A stretch of 64,000 nt of DNA, from NCBI GenBank assembly GCA_963920765.1, contig OY987243.1, positions 26,283,419 through 26,347,418 on the forward strand. Direction: 5' to 3'. Under the pieces are notes generated by a model. The model had not been told where the DNA came from and ran no database searches. It saw only the letters and a list, made by a program, of their open reading frames with translations. Below, piece after piece: positions 50,201 to 62,105 of this stretch (position 1 is its first letter; each line of letters starts with the position of its first letter). A program made the position numbers and the translations under genes. The DNA comes from Ulota crispa. Its lineage: Eukaryota; Streptophyta; Bryopsida; Orthotrichales; Orthotrichaceae.

Positions 50201-52560
50201 AATGTTCAGCACTCAATAATTCTTCCAGTTGCCACAAAACAGAGTCAAACAGTGACACAGCGGACTAGGTTTCGATTAGCCACCCAGAAATGTACGATTT
50301 CCCCTTTCACTAAAGCACGTCCCCTCCCTTGGACACCCAAGTTCACAAATCTTTCAAGCATTCGTACAACTAACTGAAAGAGTCGATGCTGCGTGTGCGC
50401 AGTCCCAAATACAGAACAACCGGAGTCCTGCTATTACAAACATATGAAGTTGGGCACCAAAATTTGACCCAATCCTTCCAGATACTGAAACCGCTTAGAG
50501 AATGAAACTAAACAGCAAAATTGCTCAAAAAATATAGTTTTCACACTGATTTACCAGGGTTCCCATTTTGTCCAATGAAATCGTTTCGCGCATCATTTGA
50601 AACTTTATTAAAATCTTCGGTTTCAGCAGCAAAGCAACACCAACCCATCTCTGTTCAGAAGCTTAAGACCACAACTGTCCTTGACTGTATCAGCTCCTTA
50701 ACATGCTCTGCAAGCACAGCCACTCCGGTACCTGTGGGCATTCAACAAACTGTAAGTACGGGACGACGATCAGTTTCATGAAATCCATGAGTTTCAAGCC
50801 TAGTCTTGCCAGGGTCAACCTGAAATGGAAACACTGACTAAAGTTACCACTAGGGCAATCCAACTCTACCAGTCACAAGATGCCGAAACATGGAGGATAT
50901 GCAAAATTCCGACTTCTACGTCTCGATGTCCACTGAGAATATTATCCAACTGGTGAATAGATGCTTTAAAACTCTCATTGTTCACTAAACACCAATTTTC
51001 ACTGCTCCAAGACTAGAGTGCAGAAAAGCAGTATTGTGAACTCCGACAAATGTGATCCAGAAGTGCACATGACAGCAAACAAACTCAGCTAGGGTGAGCT
51101 GGACGATAAAAGTTCAAATTCCCTAACCTTCTCATAGTGCTTCACAACATGAATATCCATTACAAGAAAATCCAATACAGCAGCAGCAGCACTACCACTG
51201 CGACGAAATCTTCAGCAAGCTCAAATGATCGACACTAGTTCTGAAGTCCTCATTGCGCATACCATCAGCCTCCCCAGGCCTTAACACTCTACATCTAATT
51301 TGTTCCACACTCTAAAAAAGAAACCTGGTACGTACGTATATATCCAAAAATCAGAAGTGGACATGGCAAATAGCAAACAGAGCTAGGGTGACCTAGAAGG
51401 GAGTGCAGAGATTCCCTAACTCAAACACAGCTACGAAAACTGCACAACAAGTACATCTAAAATCTCCGCGCTATAATGAATGTCCAAAAATAGCAACAGC
51501 ACTATTATCAAAGCCTCAACAAGATTTACCCTCTCACATGAATTCCGACATGTTCGTAGCGCATAACATCAGCAACCCCCGACCTTGACGCTCAGCGTCC
51601 AATTCATTTCAGTACTACTGACAAAAAGAAACCCGGTGAGCTGGAAGACAGGATACAAAATTCCCTAACTTTCAAGACGGCGATGAAACAACATTACGCC
51701 ACTAGAATCTCCGGTACAAGACACATCCTCTTGCGCATAAACATTCGCATCACCCGACCTCAACGCTCAGCGTCCAATTGGTTTCAGTATTACTGTAGCT
51801 AATACGAAAAGAAACCCGGTGAGGTGGACGGCGATGAAACATTACATTACACCATAGGATCTCCAATACAAGAGATATATACTCTTGCGCATAAACATTA
51901 GCATCACCCGACCTTAACGCTCAGCGTCCAATTCGTTTCATTATTACTGTAGCTATGAAAAAAAGGAACCTGTTGAGCTGGAACAAGATACAAAATTCCC
52001 TAACTTCCAAGACGGCGATGAAATATTATACCACTAGGATCTCCGATACAAGAGACATATATTCTTCCGCATAAACATCAGCAACCCTCGACCTTACCGC
52101 TCAGCGTCCAATTTTACTAAAAAGAAACAGCGGCACTACCTAACACAAACAATAAAAAAGGTACAAAAAACCTACCGACAAAAAAAGAAGTAGCTCCGAC
52201 AAACGCAAACCTCGAAAGGCGATCCAGAAAAGAAAAGAAATGCGTAGAGTGAACCACGGGTTAAGCTTACAGATTTTGGTTAAAGACCTTTCGCAGAAGC
52301 TGGATCTGAAGAGTAAAGAGGTCGAGGGATCGCTCCAAATGCAGGGCGCCGGAGGGGGAGTGACCCTAAGAGCGAGCGGGATTCCGGAGGCCTTGAGGGA
52401 AGGTGGAGAAACAGAACAGAGTGGCGAGGGAACTCCGACAAGAGTGAACTGCCAAAACCTAGAGATCAGAGAGCCGGGGAGAGAGAGACAGAGGAACCTG
52501 AACGGGGAGCGGGACCGAGCGCGTGACCGATCGGGTGAGTAGATGTGGTAGCTGGAGAGA
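50201..52560 (-). promoter_or_regulatory. Probable 5' leader intron and promoter of the kinase gene
   Basis: Repeat-free of MITEs and GC-richer than intergenic DNA. The minus strand from about 52560 to 52270 is CT-rich, like a 5' UTR exon. A plausible donor (aaatct|gtaagc) lies at 52270. I infer a leader intron of about 2 kb to the kinase's first coding exon. The open frame at 52140-52586 is CT-rich leader, not a convincing protein. Confidence 0.45.
51589..52113. repeat. Tandem repeats of about 155-180 bp in the kinase leader
   Basis: The motif cgctcagcgtccaatt occurs at 51589, 51764, 51918 and 52098. Between copies, parallel blocks recur (aagaaacccggtgag, gacggcgatgaaa, cgcataaacat). More diverged copies appear to reach back to about 51080. 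Confidence 0.85.
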
Positions 52561-52747
52561 GAGAGAGCGGGGAGGGTCTGTCGCAACCACGGAGCAAACC
52601 GAGGTTTGGACCGAGGTTTGGATCAAGCTTGACCACGTCCCCGAGTTCTTCGTCGCGTCTCCACGGGCCGGACGGAAAGGGGCTGCACGCCAAAGCCGCG
52701 CTTATTTACCGGAGCTCCGGTTTGATTCGGAGTGTCTGCCCGGGTGG

Positions 52748-52810
52748 GGTGCCTGCCCGTTTGAGGTGCCTGCCCGTTTGAGGTGCCTGCCCGTTTGAGG
52801 TGCCTGCCCG
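52748..52810. repeat. 17-bp tandem repeat, nearly 4 copies
   Basis: GGTGCCTGCCCGTTTGA repeated from 52748, with the last copy ending at cgcgtag. It lies about 200 bp upstream of the inferred kinase transcription start. Confidence 0.9.
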
Positions 52811-52955
52811 CGTAGAGTGGGTGGGCCCTGAGGGTAAGTTAGTTACCGCCCGTCTGATTAGCGAGCGGTAGAAAAGGACTGTATGACGTGGCATGGGCTC
52901 TGGCTTTTGTAACCTTTTCTTCCTTGGACTATTTTTGCATCAATTTTCAACTGAG

Positions 52956-53498
52956 TTAACCCCTAAACACCCAAGGGGTAAGGGCAAAACGTAGATGCGT
53001 TATAAGATTATACTTTTGTAGTTTTGATGAAGTTTGTTTCAAAAGAGAAAACAAGAATGAAGATGTTTAGTAATTATCCGTAGTGTTAAATATTCAAAAA
53101 GGTTTTGGACTCTTGTTCAATGAATTTAGAAGCATTATCATTTAATATTCAACAATATTATAAATTTTTTTCATAGAATTTTAAATTTGGAATGATTGGT
53201 TAAAAATAAACGTTCTATTCTAAAACTAAAAAATGTAATATTTTGAAGGAGAGAACATCATTAGTTTCCCAAAATAGTAAATTTCTAACATAGCAAATAT
53301 TGAAATGTTTAGTCTTTGGGATATATCATTAATGGGATTTAACTTGAATTGACATGATTCAAATTGGATTAGAAAGTAGACTTGCTTTCCTTAATAAAAT
53401 TTAATTTAATTTTTTCAAAAAATGTTTTTTTTCATCTTGGGCAACTTGCAAACAAGGGCAGTGATCAAAAAATGGTCAACTGGATGTTTTGGGGTTAA
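52956..53498. mobile_element. TTAA-flanked element, copy 10
   Basis: TTAA at 52956-52959 and 53495-53498. Left end CCCCTAAACACCCAAGG; right end ggatgttttgggg, a partial inverted match. Very AT-rich inside. Confidence 0.55.
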
Positions 53499-53640
53499 GG
53501 TAGGAGGCTCATATTTTGCTTAGGCTTCAAAACCGTCCACCTTCATGTACTCCATTTGTACATGATGTATTTTATAGGCTTCAACAATGTACATTACCCT
53601 CTAGAAACTCTTGCTACCCCTATATGAAGCCTTGCAAATT
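53497..53640. mobile_element. MITE family E copy 4 (partial)
   Basis: TAAGGTAGGAGGCTCAT starts inside the right TTAA of the preceding element, so its TA is the last half of that TTAA. The body is lost after about 53640. Confidence 0.55.
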
Positions 53641-53689
53641 TTTTCCTTTATTTCTGTTGCATAAAAGTATTCTATCAGAACCATCCTTT

Positions 53690-54480
53690 CAAATGTATTG
53701 CTTCATAGAACCTTCACCAACATGTGAAATTTCAATATTTAAAAATAAAAACTCTATTTTTGGTGAATTGTTTTATTATATTTTCTTGGCTTCACATAAA
53801 AATTAGTTGAAAAATATATGTGATGATTTTTTAACATTTGATTACACAAATATACACAAAACATCATTGTTCACATCTTTTGTATTACAAAGGTGCACAC
53901 TATGAAGGTAAATTTTTCCTCTATATGGCTATAAAGCCTATAATAAGTTTTCCAATTTTCTTTCATAAAAATTCAAGGTTAAGGAAGTGAAACTCATGTT
54001 ATAGTAGGCTAAAACTTGAACAATCATAGTTAAATAAGGTATCATTAGAAAGCTATAAGGTAGCTAAAGAGTAAAAATATCTATTTTACAAAATTTGGGC
54101 ATATCACATGTCACATTGAAAAAAAATAAGATAATTTTTTGTTACTTAAAGGGGTTCTTTTTAGCATGGAAGGCGTGCATATGGGTGTTTTCCACATACT
54201 CATGCAATCAAATCTTAGAAATTCATCACCAATATTTTTAATTTTTTTTTTTTGTAAAACTATGAATTCATAACAAAACAATTCACCAAAAATAGAGTTT
54301 TGGTTTTTAGGAATCAAAATTTGGTATGCTAGACTGGAATTGCATAACAATTAAGTTTCTATGATTCAAATTAGCAAAATACTGATAGTGATCTGTATGA
54401 TGCAAAGTTGTGTGATTGGTAGAACATGGTGACAAAAATTTGTGAGACGGTATTGTACAAGTTTTGGAAAAAAAAAATCT
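53690..54480. mobile_element. Foldback element, family B copy 4 (diverged)
   Basis: Two diverged inverted arms (about 53690-53890 and 54070-54450) with the family blocks caccaaaaatagagtttt and ttcatcaccaatattttt. The arms are more eroded than in copies 1 and 2. Confidence 0.6.
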
Positions 54481-54515
54481 AAAATCTAAAAATAATAAGA
54501 ACACTTGTCATAGCT

Positions 54516-54966
54516 AATATAAATGGGGAAATTACAAATAGGGGCATGAAAATGTAAAATATTACAGATAGGGGCACAGTTTCAAAATAATTACAAATAG
54601 GGGCACAATTTTTAAAAAATTGTAATTTTTAGTAATTTTTTTTGGTTTGGATAATGATTGATTAAGAAACATCAAACATCAAATAAAATGTAAGCTAATT
54701 TCCAAAAAAATTAAAGGTCTTTCCAAATCAAGCCTAAATTTTAATAAAGGGGATGGCAATTTTTGGAGAATTTTAATTTTTTTGGAAATTAGCTAACATT
54801 TAATGTGATGTATCTCAATCAACCAATGTCCAAACCAAAAAAAATTACAAAAAATTACAATATTTTTTTGAAATCATGTCCCTATTTGTAAATATTTTGA
54901 AACTGCGCCCCTATCTGTAATATTTTGCGTTTTCATGCCCCTATTTGTAATTTCCCCAATATAAAT
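54516..54966. mobile_element. Mutator-type MITE, family D copy 3
   Basis: 433-bp element at 54525-54957 with ends GGGGAAATTACAAATAGGGG and the exact inverted form, flanked by a perfect 9-bp direct repeat AATATAAAT (54516-54524 and 54958-54966). Confidence 0.88.
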
Positions 54967-56228
54967 AGAGCACCTAATTCAATAAAAACAGCCTAAGATG
55001 AATTAATCAAGAATTTGATGATTTAATTAAATTAACATAGATTAAATTTAAAAATAGAAATGTGTTTTCCTTAATGTTAGTTTCATGTATTTCTAACACA
55101 ATGTACATGTGATTTTGTTATCAAATTTAATAGACACTAAAAACAACATTGTAAATACATCTAAAAAATCTAAAATACAATTAGGTTGAACATGTGGTAT
55201 ATATCCACTTTCTATGAACTCCTTATGTACTCTTGTCAAAATTGAATTTTTGTATAGGTACTTTTTGATTGTCATAATTAACTATTAAATATTCTTGTTT
55301 TGAGAAATCTAGTGTTGTTGTATAATATATAATGCAATGCTCTAAAAATCAATGTTTTGAAAATAGATGTTAGTCTTGATGATTAGAGGATTATCTATTG
55401 GATTAAACTTGAAAAACTCTATGTATTAAATGACACTTTTACTTCTTTTTTCTAGTACTTTGGTCAAATGATTGAGCTTAGGCTAGAGATCTCAATAGGA
55501 AATAAGCCTTATATACTTGAACAAATTCAGCATATAGACTTAAGCAAGTTCAATAAATTTCAATTGTTTAAGCTATTTTGGTTTTGCGTTTGTAAAATTT
55601 ATCTCAACTAAAAATTAACTATCTCAAAAATATCGGTTCATCTAATTGTATAGAATTTATAGAACAACCATATTCAATCATTTCATTATTTTGTTTTAAT
55701 ATTATATATATTTTCACATTCCCATTTTCTTCCTAAAACAAATAACATCAACTCCAAAATTTAAACATGTATTCATTGAGGTTGCAATGAAAATTGTATG
55801 TACAAATGCAATCTCTTATAAACTTAGTTCACTATCATCCAATGAAACATTTAGATTATTAAATTTGGGTTATTTCCATTGTATCAGTATCATGAAATCG
55901 ATTTAATTTTCTTATAGAACATGGTAAATTTTTGTAGCATGAGACATTTTGAATTGACAACATGTGTTGCTACTAATATCATGTTAAAGCAGAATAAATT
56001 AAATGACTCAACACGATTTTGCAGAAAGTATCATATTAAACATGTCAACATTATATGGATTCAACTTTAATACCTACGCCAAATAGTACATGTAGGTTGC
56101 CCCACACTAATTTCTTAACGTTTTACATTTAGACACCTACTGATACTATAGTAATTTTCATCAACAGTTATTGTAACAAACAATTTTTAAAGAGCCTGTC
56201 AACAACAATGTCATGTAGAAAAACAAAT
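54967..56228. other. Intergenic, no gene seen
   Basis: AT-rich unique DNA without recognised repeats or ORFs. Confidence 0.5.
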
Positions 56229-56542
56229 TAAGGTACGAACACCCATAATCATTAGTGTCCCCATAAAAGTCACCTCTAAAATCTTGAAAAATCTGTGGAA
56301 ATTAGTAGATGTAATTACAAGGATGTACAACATGTGAACATGAAACCTTAGTGTTGGTTATGGGTGCAATGGCAATTTGTTCTTTAAAAATTCACAACTT
56401 ATTCTCACGATATCCAAATAATACATTTGAAAGTGCAAATTCGTTTTTTTCTATTCCTAGTATCCTATAATTTGCTAGGTGTTTATTAATAGTCATCATG
56501 TTCAAAACCCTTAGTTTGACATTTATGGGTGCTCCTACCTTA
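56229..56542. mobile_element. MITE family C copy 3
   Basis: Ends TAAGGTACGAACACCCATAA and tgggtgctcctacctta. The body matches copies 1 and 2 in reverse (agtgtccccataa near the left; gtttgacatttatgggtg at the right). Confidence 0.7.
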
Positions 56543-56875
56543 GCGGCATTTAAGTCATAAACATCCTCCAATTGTCTAATGGTTGAGTCATGAGGTAATT
56601 TGCAAGGGTAAAGCAACCCAAATGTTAAGGCAACCTAACTATAACCTAAATGCACTATTCAGCGTACACAATCAAAGTGCATTAAATATATAAGAAAAAA
56701 CCAAGTTATAAAATTACTCTTATTTTGTATAAAAATGTATATGAAAAGCAAGAAATATCAAATTTATAAAATTGTGAAAATTAAGAATGTTCTTAACACC
56801 AATTGTACTTAAAAGTTCGTGCTAAAATCTAATTTACCCACAATGACAAAACATAATAATAATAATCCTATATCA

Positions 56876-57096
56876 TCACCCTCCTCTAGCTTTTCTTTGT
56901 TGAAAGCTACATGCAACTAAAGGAATGAAAATGCCTGAAAATACACCACCCCACACTAGAGCTCCAAACTTCATTTTGCGATTAGTCATAGCCGGTAAAT
57001 TGTACATGGTTTCCGCATGAATATAGTCATTGCTATATCTTTGACTCTTTGATGCTTGCACTTCATTTTGACTACATACATGAATCTTTCGAATTT
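56876..57096 (-). CDS. Possible last exon of a small single-pass membrane protein
   Basis: Open from an acceptor-like ttgttgcag (57097-57105) to TGA at 56876, about 72 codons. The C-terminal part reads AETMYNLPAMTNRKMKFG, then a hydrophobic segment of about 18 residues (ALVWGGVFSGIFIPLVA), then a basic end QQRKARGG. Length and layout resemble small respiratory-complex subunits of plants such as cytochrome c oxidase small subunits, but I cannot name the family with certainty. No upstream exon was identified; a family G element starts at 57188. It could be a pseudogene or retained fragment. Confidence 0.35.
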
Positions 57097-57187
57097 CTGC
57101 AACAAATTGTCATCATAGTCATTCATAATGTAATATTTAACTAAATCATGACTATTCACATAGTTTTGGACTTTGTTTGTTATATAG

Positions 57188-57440
57188 AGGAGAATGCTAT
57201 ACCATGAGCAGGGATCCATGAGTCATGAGATGTGAACTTGGATTTTTTTGGGTGAAAACATGAAATTTAATATATATAACCGTGTACAAAGGGCCTATGA
57301 TTGTGCATCTTAAACTTTGTCATTTGAAAAACATCTTGATGTTTTTTTTTGTTTTTTCATTAATTTTGAGATTGAAATTGGTTCCTACTCACAAAATCTT
57401 GACTCACCACTCATGGCTAACCTTTCTACACTCACAAAAA
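57188..57440. mobile_element. Family G element, copy 3
   Basis: gaatgctataccatgagcagg at the left; cactcatggctaacc and ctcacaaaaatagtgtt at the right. About 250 bp and diverged from copies 1 and 2. Confidence 0.55.
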
Positions 57441-59834
57441 TAGTGTTATTTGCTAAATAGTAGGAGATCTCTCATTTTTTTGCATAGATTTTCAGATATT
57501 TTGCATAGAATATATCAAAAACACTTGGAGATCTCTCAATGTTCTACATATAAATTATTGTTCCTAAACTTTGTATGGTCCATAATTAGTTAAATGTGTC
57601 ATTGCATCAACAATACATATATTTCATGGCAACAGAAAAAAAGAAGAAGGTTATTTTCATTATGAGTGATGTTCACAATTTGAGTTACTCCTATGTTCCA
57701 AAGAAAAAAAAATTGCAACTTCCTTAAACCTTACAACTCCAAGTCACAATTTCTTTTTTAGACAAAGGAGTATTAGCTTTGCATTAATAAATAAGGAAAA
57801 ACAGTCACAATAGTTATAAACAAGCAAGACTGTTTTTACTCCAATTGTTGCTTCAACTTGGATGTAGATCCGGATTCTTGTGTTTTTAATAACAACTGTG
57901 TTTTTGCATTTTTTCCAAGTCTTTGCTATGTTTTTCTTTTTATTACTAAAAATACTCAATGGCACTACTATTTTTTTTTGCACAATCGTTGTATTAATAA
58001 GGTATTTCAAACACTATGTCATCATTTCTTTTGTTGTTGCTTGTAAAATCAAAATTCTCTATTGTAGAAGAACTAAACTTTCATATACAAACAAATTTAT
58101 TGCTATAGCTCCGCTTGTAGATAGTTAATTCAAAATGAAACAATTTGAAATAGGATTTCACTTTTATACAACCAATAATACATGATAAACATTAAAAAAA
58201 AAATTATACGTGGTTATTTTTTAGTATCTAAAAAGAACAGAATCTGAGATAAATTAACTTACCACATTTAGGCTTTGTATAATCAATAAGTTTGGACATT
58301 GTATGTTGCCTTGCCAAGGGTCTAAAATATCGATCCATTGATATCCTTGGAATTTGCTCAGAATATGTTTGGTTTGATTTGTATATATATATTTTTAATA
58401 CCTTTTCTAAACACTCAAAATGATAACTCAAATACAAATAGTTTAGAGAGCCAAAGAATTTCGAGAAATATTGTATGTGTTTTTTTCTTCTATATTTCAA
58501 AATCAATGATTACGTGGACAAACCTAACCGTATTAAAAATCCCAATATATTTGTCTCTTCATGTGCTTGAAAAAAGATATTGATACTCTTGGTATATACT
58601 GAGTAATACGCTTGTGTATTATACATTATAATTTGATTATAAGATTGAAAATTTAACAACTTGAACAATTATTGATCCCGTAAAACTCATACAACTTTTA
58701 TAATGTGGTGCGCTCGTATGGAAGAATTTTCTTAGTTGAACCAAAACTAAATATTGACACAAAAAACATTCAATCAAAACTACTCACATTGGGCTTCTAT
58801 TGGAACATCATTTATCTTATTAACACATTATTGAAACACATCTCTTACAATAAATAAAGAAAAATATATAGTATTCTGTTTCTATTAAAGTATATCATTT
58901 TCTAATATTGTCCCTTTGATGTGTTTCTGCAAGTTTTCCTTTTACTCCTTTGGTAAATAAAAATGTAAAATTCCATCATTGTTATATTTTACATTTTTAC
59001 TATCAGTTTAAAAAAAAAATGATATTTGTATCAACAAAAATACATGTCTTAATTAACGGAGTTTGCAAGGCAGAAACGTGCTTCATTAAATCTAATGCGT
59101 CCTTTAAAACTTTTAGAGGAACAAGTTAATTTCATCATTCATGTTGTAGTTGGCATTGCGTCAAACATGTTGGATGCCTTTTGAAATATGATTACGTCAT
59201 AGCAAACATCCCAAAAATATGTTAATTTTTTTAGAATTGGTCGAAAATATGTTGACTTTGCCATGGTCAATTTTTTTGAAAGGATGCAGGCTAGATTTTA
59301 TATTTGAATTTGAACGGACAAAAAAATTATTATTTGGATGATTTTTTTGAGACTAGTATTGCTCATTTGTCCACATGACAATTTTTCTACGTTCCAATTT
59401 CATGTTTTTTGAGATATTTGACAAAAGCATGCTTGTGTTTTTTGAGATTTTTAACAGGTTTTTCTTGACCAATCATGATGTATTTTGTTGAACGTCTATA
59501 ATAGCATGCATGATGTCCAAAAAACACAACATCACGCTTTTAGAAACATAGAAGAAAAAGCAAGTTTCTCATAATGTTATCTCACACTCATCAATGTTCA
59601 TTAACATCTTTTTTATTTTTAGAACTTGAAAGCGTCTTATAGATTGAGAATAGATTGATGGTGAATTCATAATGACTTTTAAAGCCTTCTAATTGTGATT
59701 ATTTAATGTTGGTTTTGTTTACTTCCACTTTTATCATTTAATATACCTCAACTTTTATTATCCTTTCTTCTATTTTTATTGTAAGAAACATGTAGTTACA
59801 TTAAACTTTGGTGGAATTTTGTTCATGCGGTGTT
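57441..59834. other. Intergenic, no gene seen
   Basis: Very AT-rich. Short ORFs are compositionally biased and lack motifs. Confidence 0.5.
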
Positions 59835-60039
59835 TTAACCCTTAAAGGATAATAGGGAATAGTATATATGATCATTGGTATTTGCTACTAGTAAGAAGTT
59901 TTAATTTGGGATCTCAAGTAGCTCACTAGAACCGCTTTGATCTATTCTCCAACTTCTTTGTTGATCTCAAATACATTAAAGGTGTGAATCTATTCCAAAT
60001 ACTAAAAAAATACCTTGTATTCTATTGGTCGCAGGTTAA
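59835..60039. mobile_element. TTAA-flanked short element, copy 11
   Basis: TTAA at 59835-59838 and 60036-60039. Left end CCCTTAAAGG. The right end (ggtcgcagg) is shorter than in copy 6. Body typical of the short family. Confidence 0.6.
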
Positions 60040-61845
60040 AATGCACAAACCTGATAAGCTCTTTGATGACAAAATTCCAAATTATACATAAGTATACTTG
60101 AAGTTGTTTTTTATCAAGAATCTTGTGCAATCTTTGAGGATTTTGGGAATTTTGTATTACAGACTACAATGACAAAGTGCATGAATCTATTTGCGATTTC
60201 ATCTTTGTATCTTACATTTAAACGCCTCAATTTCGTAAAGGAAAAGTCTACATTTTCAGGTGATGGATTAGCCAAAATCTTGACACATGAAAATGTTTGG
60301 TATTAAAAAGAGTTGATTTTCATTTACTCAATTTTATGTGGTTTTATATCAATATCTCCTTTCTTACAATGGGGAAAACTCACTTTCCTCTTATCTGCTT
60401 TCGTATCACAAAAGCATCTGTTATGCTTATAGATAACTTGAAGAGAAGAATTATTTTTTAAATCGTTCATCTAGAATTCAAACTTTTTACAAATTATCCC
60501 ATGAAATGTGGGGATTTCTTGTGGTAGATCCGACCTCATTGCCATCTCTTATTTTAATAAAGTGATGCTAGACTTATTTCTCTCTCTATACGTCCCAAAG
60601 TATACATGCAGACTAACCATCTTGTCGAGGCTTCCTTTTTACCAAAGCAGATCGTTAGTATCAGGGTTTTTATTTGTTTTGTTTTGGACAGGCAGCTTCT
60701 CAGGCCATATGGTAAATTTTGATGGTGTAGACATGGCCACACAAGATTTTTTGAAGTGCAAAATTCAGCTCGCAAGAATGTATATTTGGTCTTCTAGATC
60801 GTGGCTAAATTTTCCTGAAAACTTAAAATTGGTGTTGCAAGAATGAACTTTATGAAAATGTGGGTTACAAAACCCAAAAATTTATAACAAAAAAGTCATT
60901 ATCTCAAAGAAAATTAAGGGCAGCTTGATTTTTCAAGTAAAATGGCTCCATAGGGCATGAAGATTACATTGCTTTTTGCCTAAGTTCTTAATTATTGGCT
61001 ACAAATCAATAACATATTCTTCTTTCTAATGCATGACATGCATTTAGATTTTGAATGTTGAATGATATTTGGCTCCATGACACTATTCTTCTTCATTTTT
61101 TTTGTGTAGGCATGTAGCTTGAATTTTTTGTTTTTGTAGCTTTGTGGCTTTAACCTTACCCGTCACAACGGATGTTTTCTGGATTTGAATCCTAGGAACA
61201 ATTTAGTAATCATACCTTATGATCTTTGCATTTGTACGATAGATTTTCACAAAAATATAAATTTACCCTTATTGGGAAATTACTAACAAAACTCTATGAT
61301 AAATTTTTCAATTATGGCTTACACTTCAAGTTATTTTCAAAAGGCTCTCCCAAACTAAATTATCTAGACCCATGTTTTGTTTGCTTAGAGGTTAAAAGCC
61401 TAAAACAAAAAACCCTTGTTAGAGCATCATCAATGTGTGCTTGGTGGGGGCCATTTTAGCGAGAAGTTTAGGGTTTTCTAGGGCTTCAACGTAGCCACTA
61501 GAAAGGAAACGCAGGACCTGACTCCGTTAAAACCACCTCCTGGAGTTGCATATTGTCTCGTTTTCCTGTGCCCTAGCTAGTTTTCCCGAGTGCACACTCA
61601 ATTTGCTGACAAAGTGACACGTTGCTTGTGATAGTTAACAATAGCTTGCAATAGCTTGCAATTTCCCCACAACAACTTGCAAGTACTTGCGTTCTTCTAC
61701 TACCGTGCTTGAATTTGCGGCAGGAGTTGCGTCAACATTAGGAGGATCCAACCGGTGAAAGAAATTGCATACTTAAGGAGCAAGGAGCAACGCAGGGCCG
61801 GCTACTTCTGAGTCCCATTTGTAGTGTACACATTGATGATAATGT
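60040..61845. other. Intergenic; GC-richer stretch at 61440-61845
   Basis: AT-rich to about 61430. From 61440 the sequence is less AT-rich and includes gtttagggttttctaggg, a telo-box-like motif of plant leaders. No coding region or splice structure could be assigned there. Confidence 0.35.
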
Positions 61846-61849
61846 CATG

Positions 61850-62097
61850 TTCGTTAATTTGGGAAAAACAAAAGTACCATTTTGTACTCCACCTCAATCC
61901 AAAATAGTCACCTCAAATCAGATTCAAAAATATTAGGTTCAATTTGAGCCACTAAGATTTTTTCCCTCACAAATTCCTCCTCGCAGGTGAGGACAAGTGT
62001 ACCAAAGGGGCTTGCTTTAGGGTGATCACCCCAATCTTCCCAAATTTTCAAAAGTCCCAAACTGACCGTTTTGACCCAAATTAACGAATGTGACGTT
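61850..62097. mobile_element. MITE family S, 6-10 bp beyond the stop codon of the next gene
   Basis: About 248 bp with ends TTCGTTAATTTGGG and CCCAAATTAACGAA. Related ends occur at 63268-63330 and 63607-63656. No convincing target duplication. Confidence 0.6.
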
Positions 62098-62105
62098 TGA
62101 TGCTC

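Noticed and set aside
52140-52586. 148-codon Ser/Leu/Pro-rich minus-strand ORF
   Set aside because: CT-rich leader composition explains the open frame; no recognisable domain.
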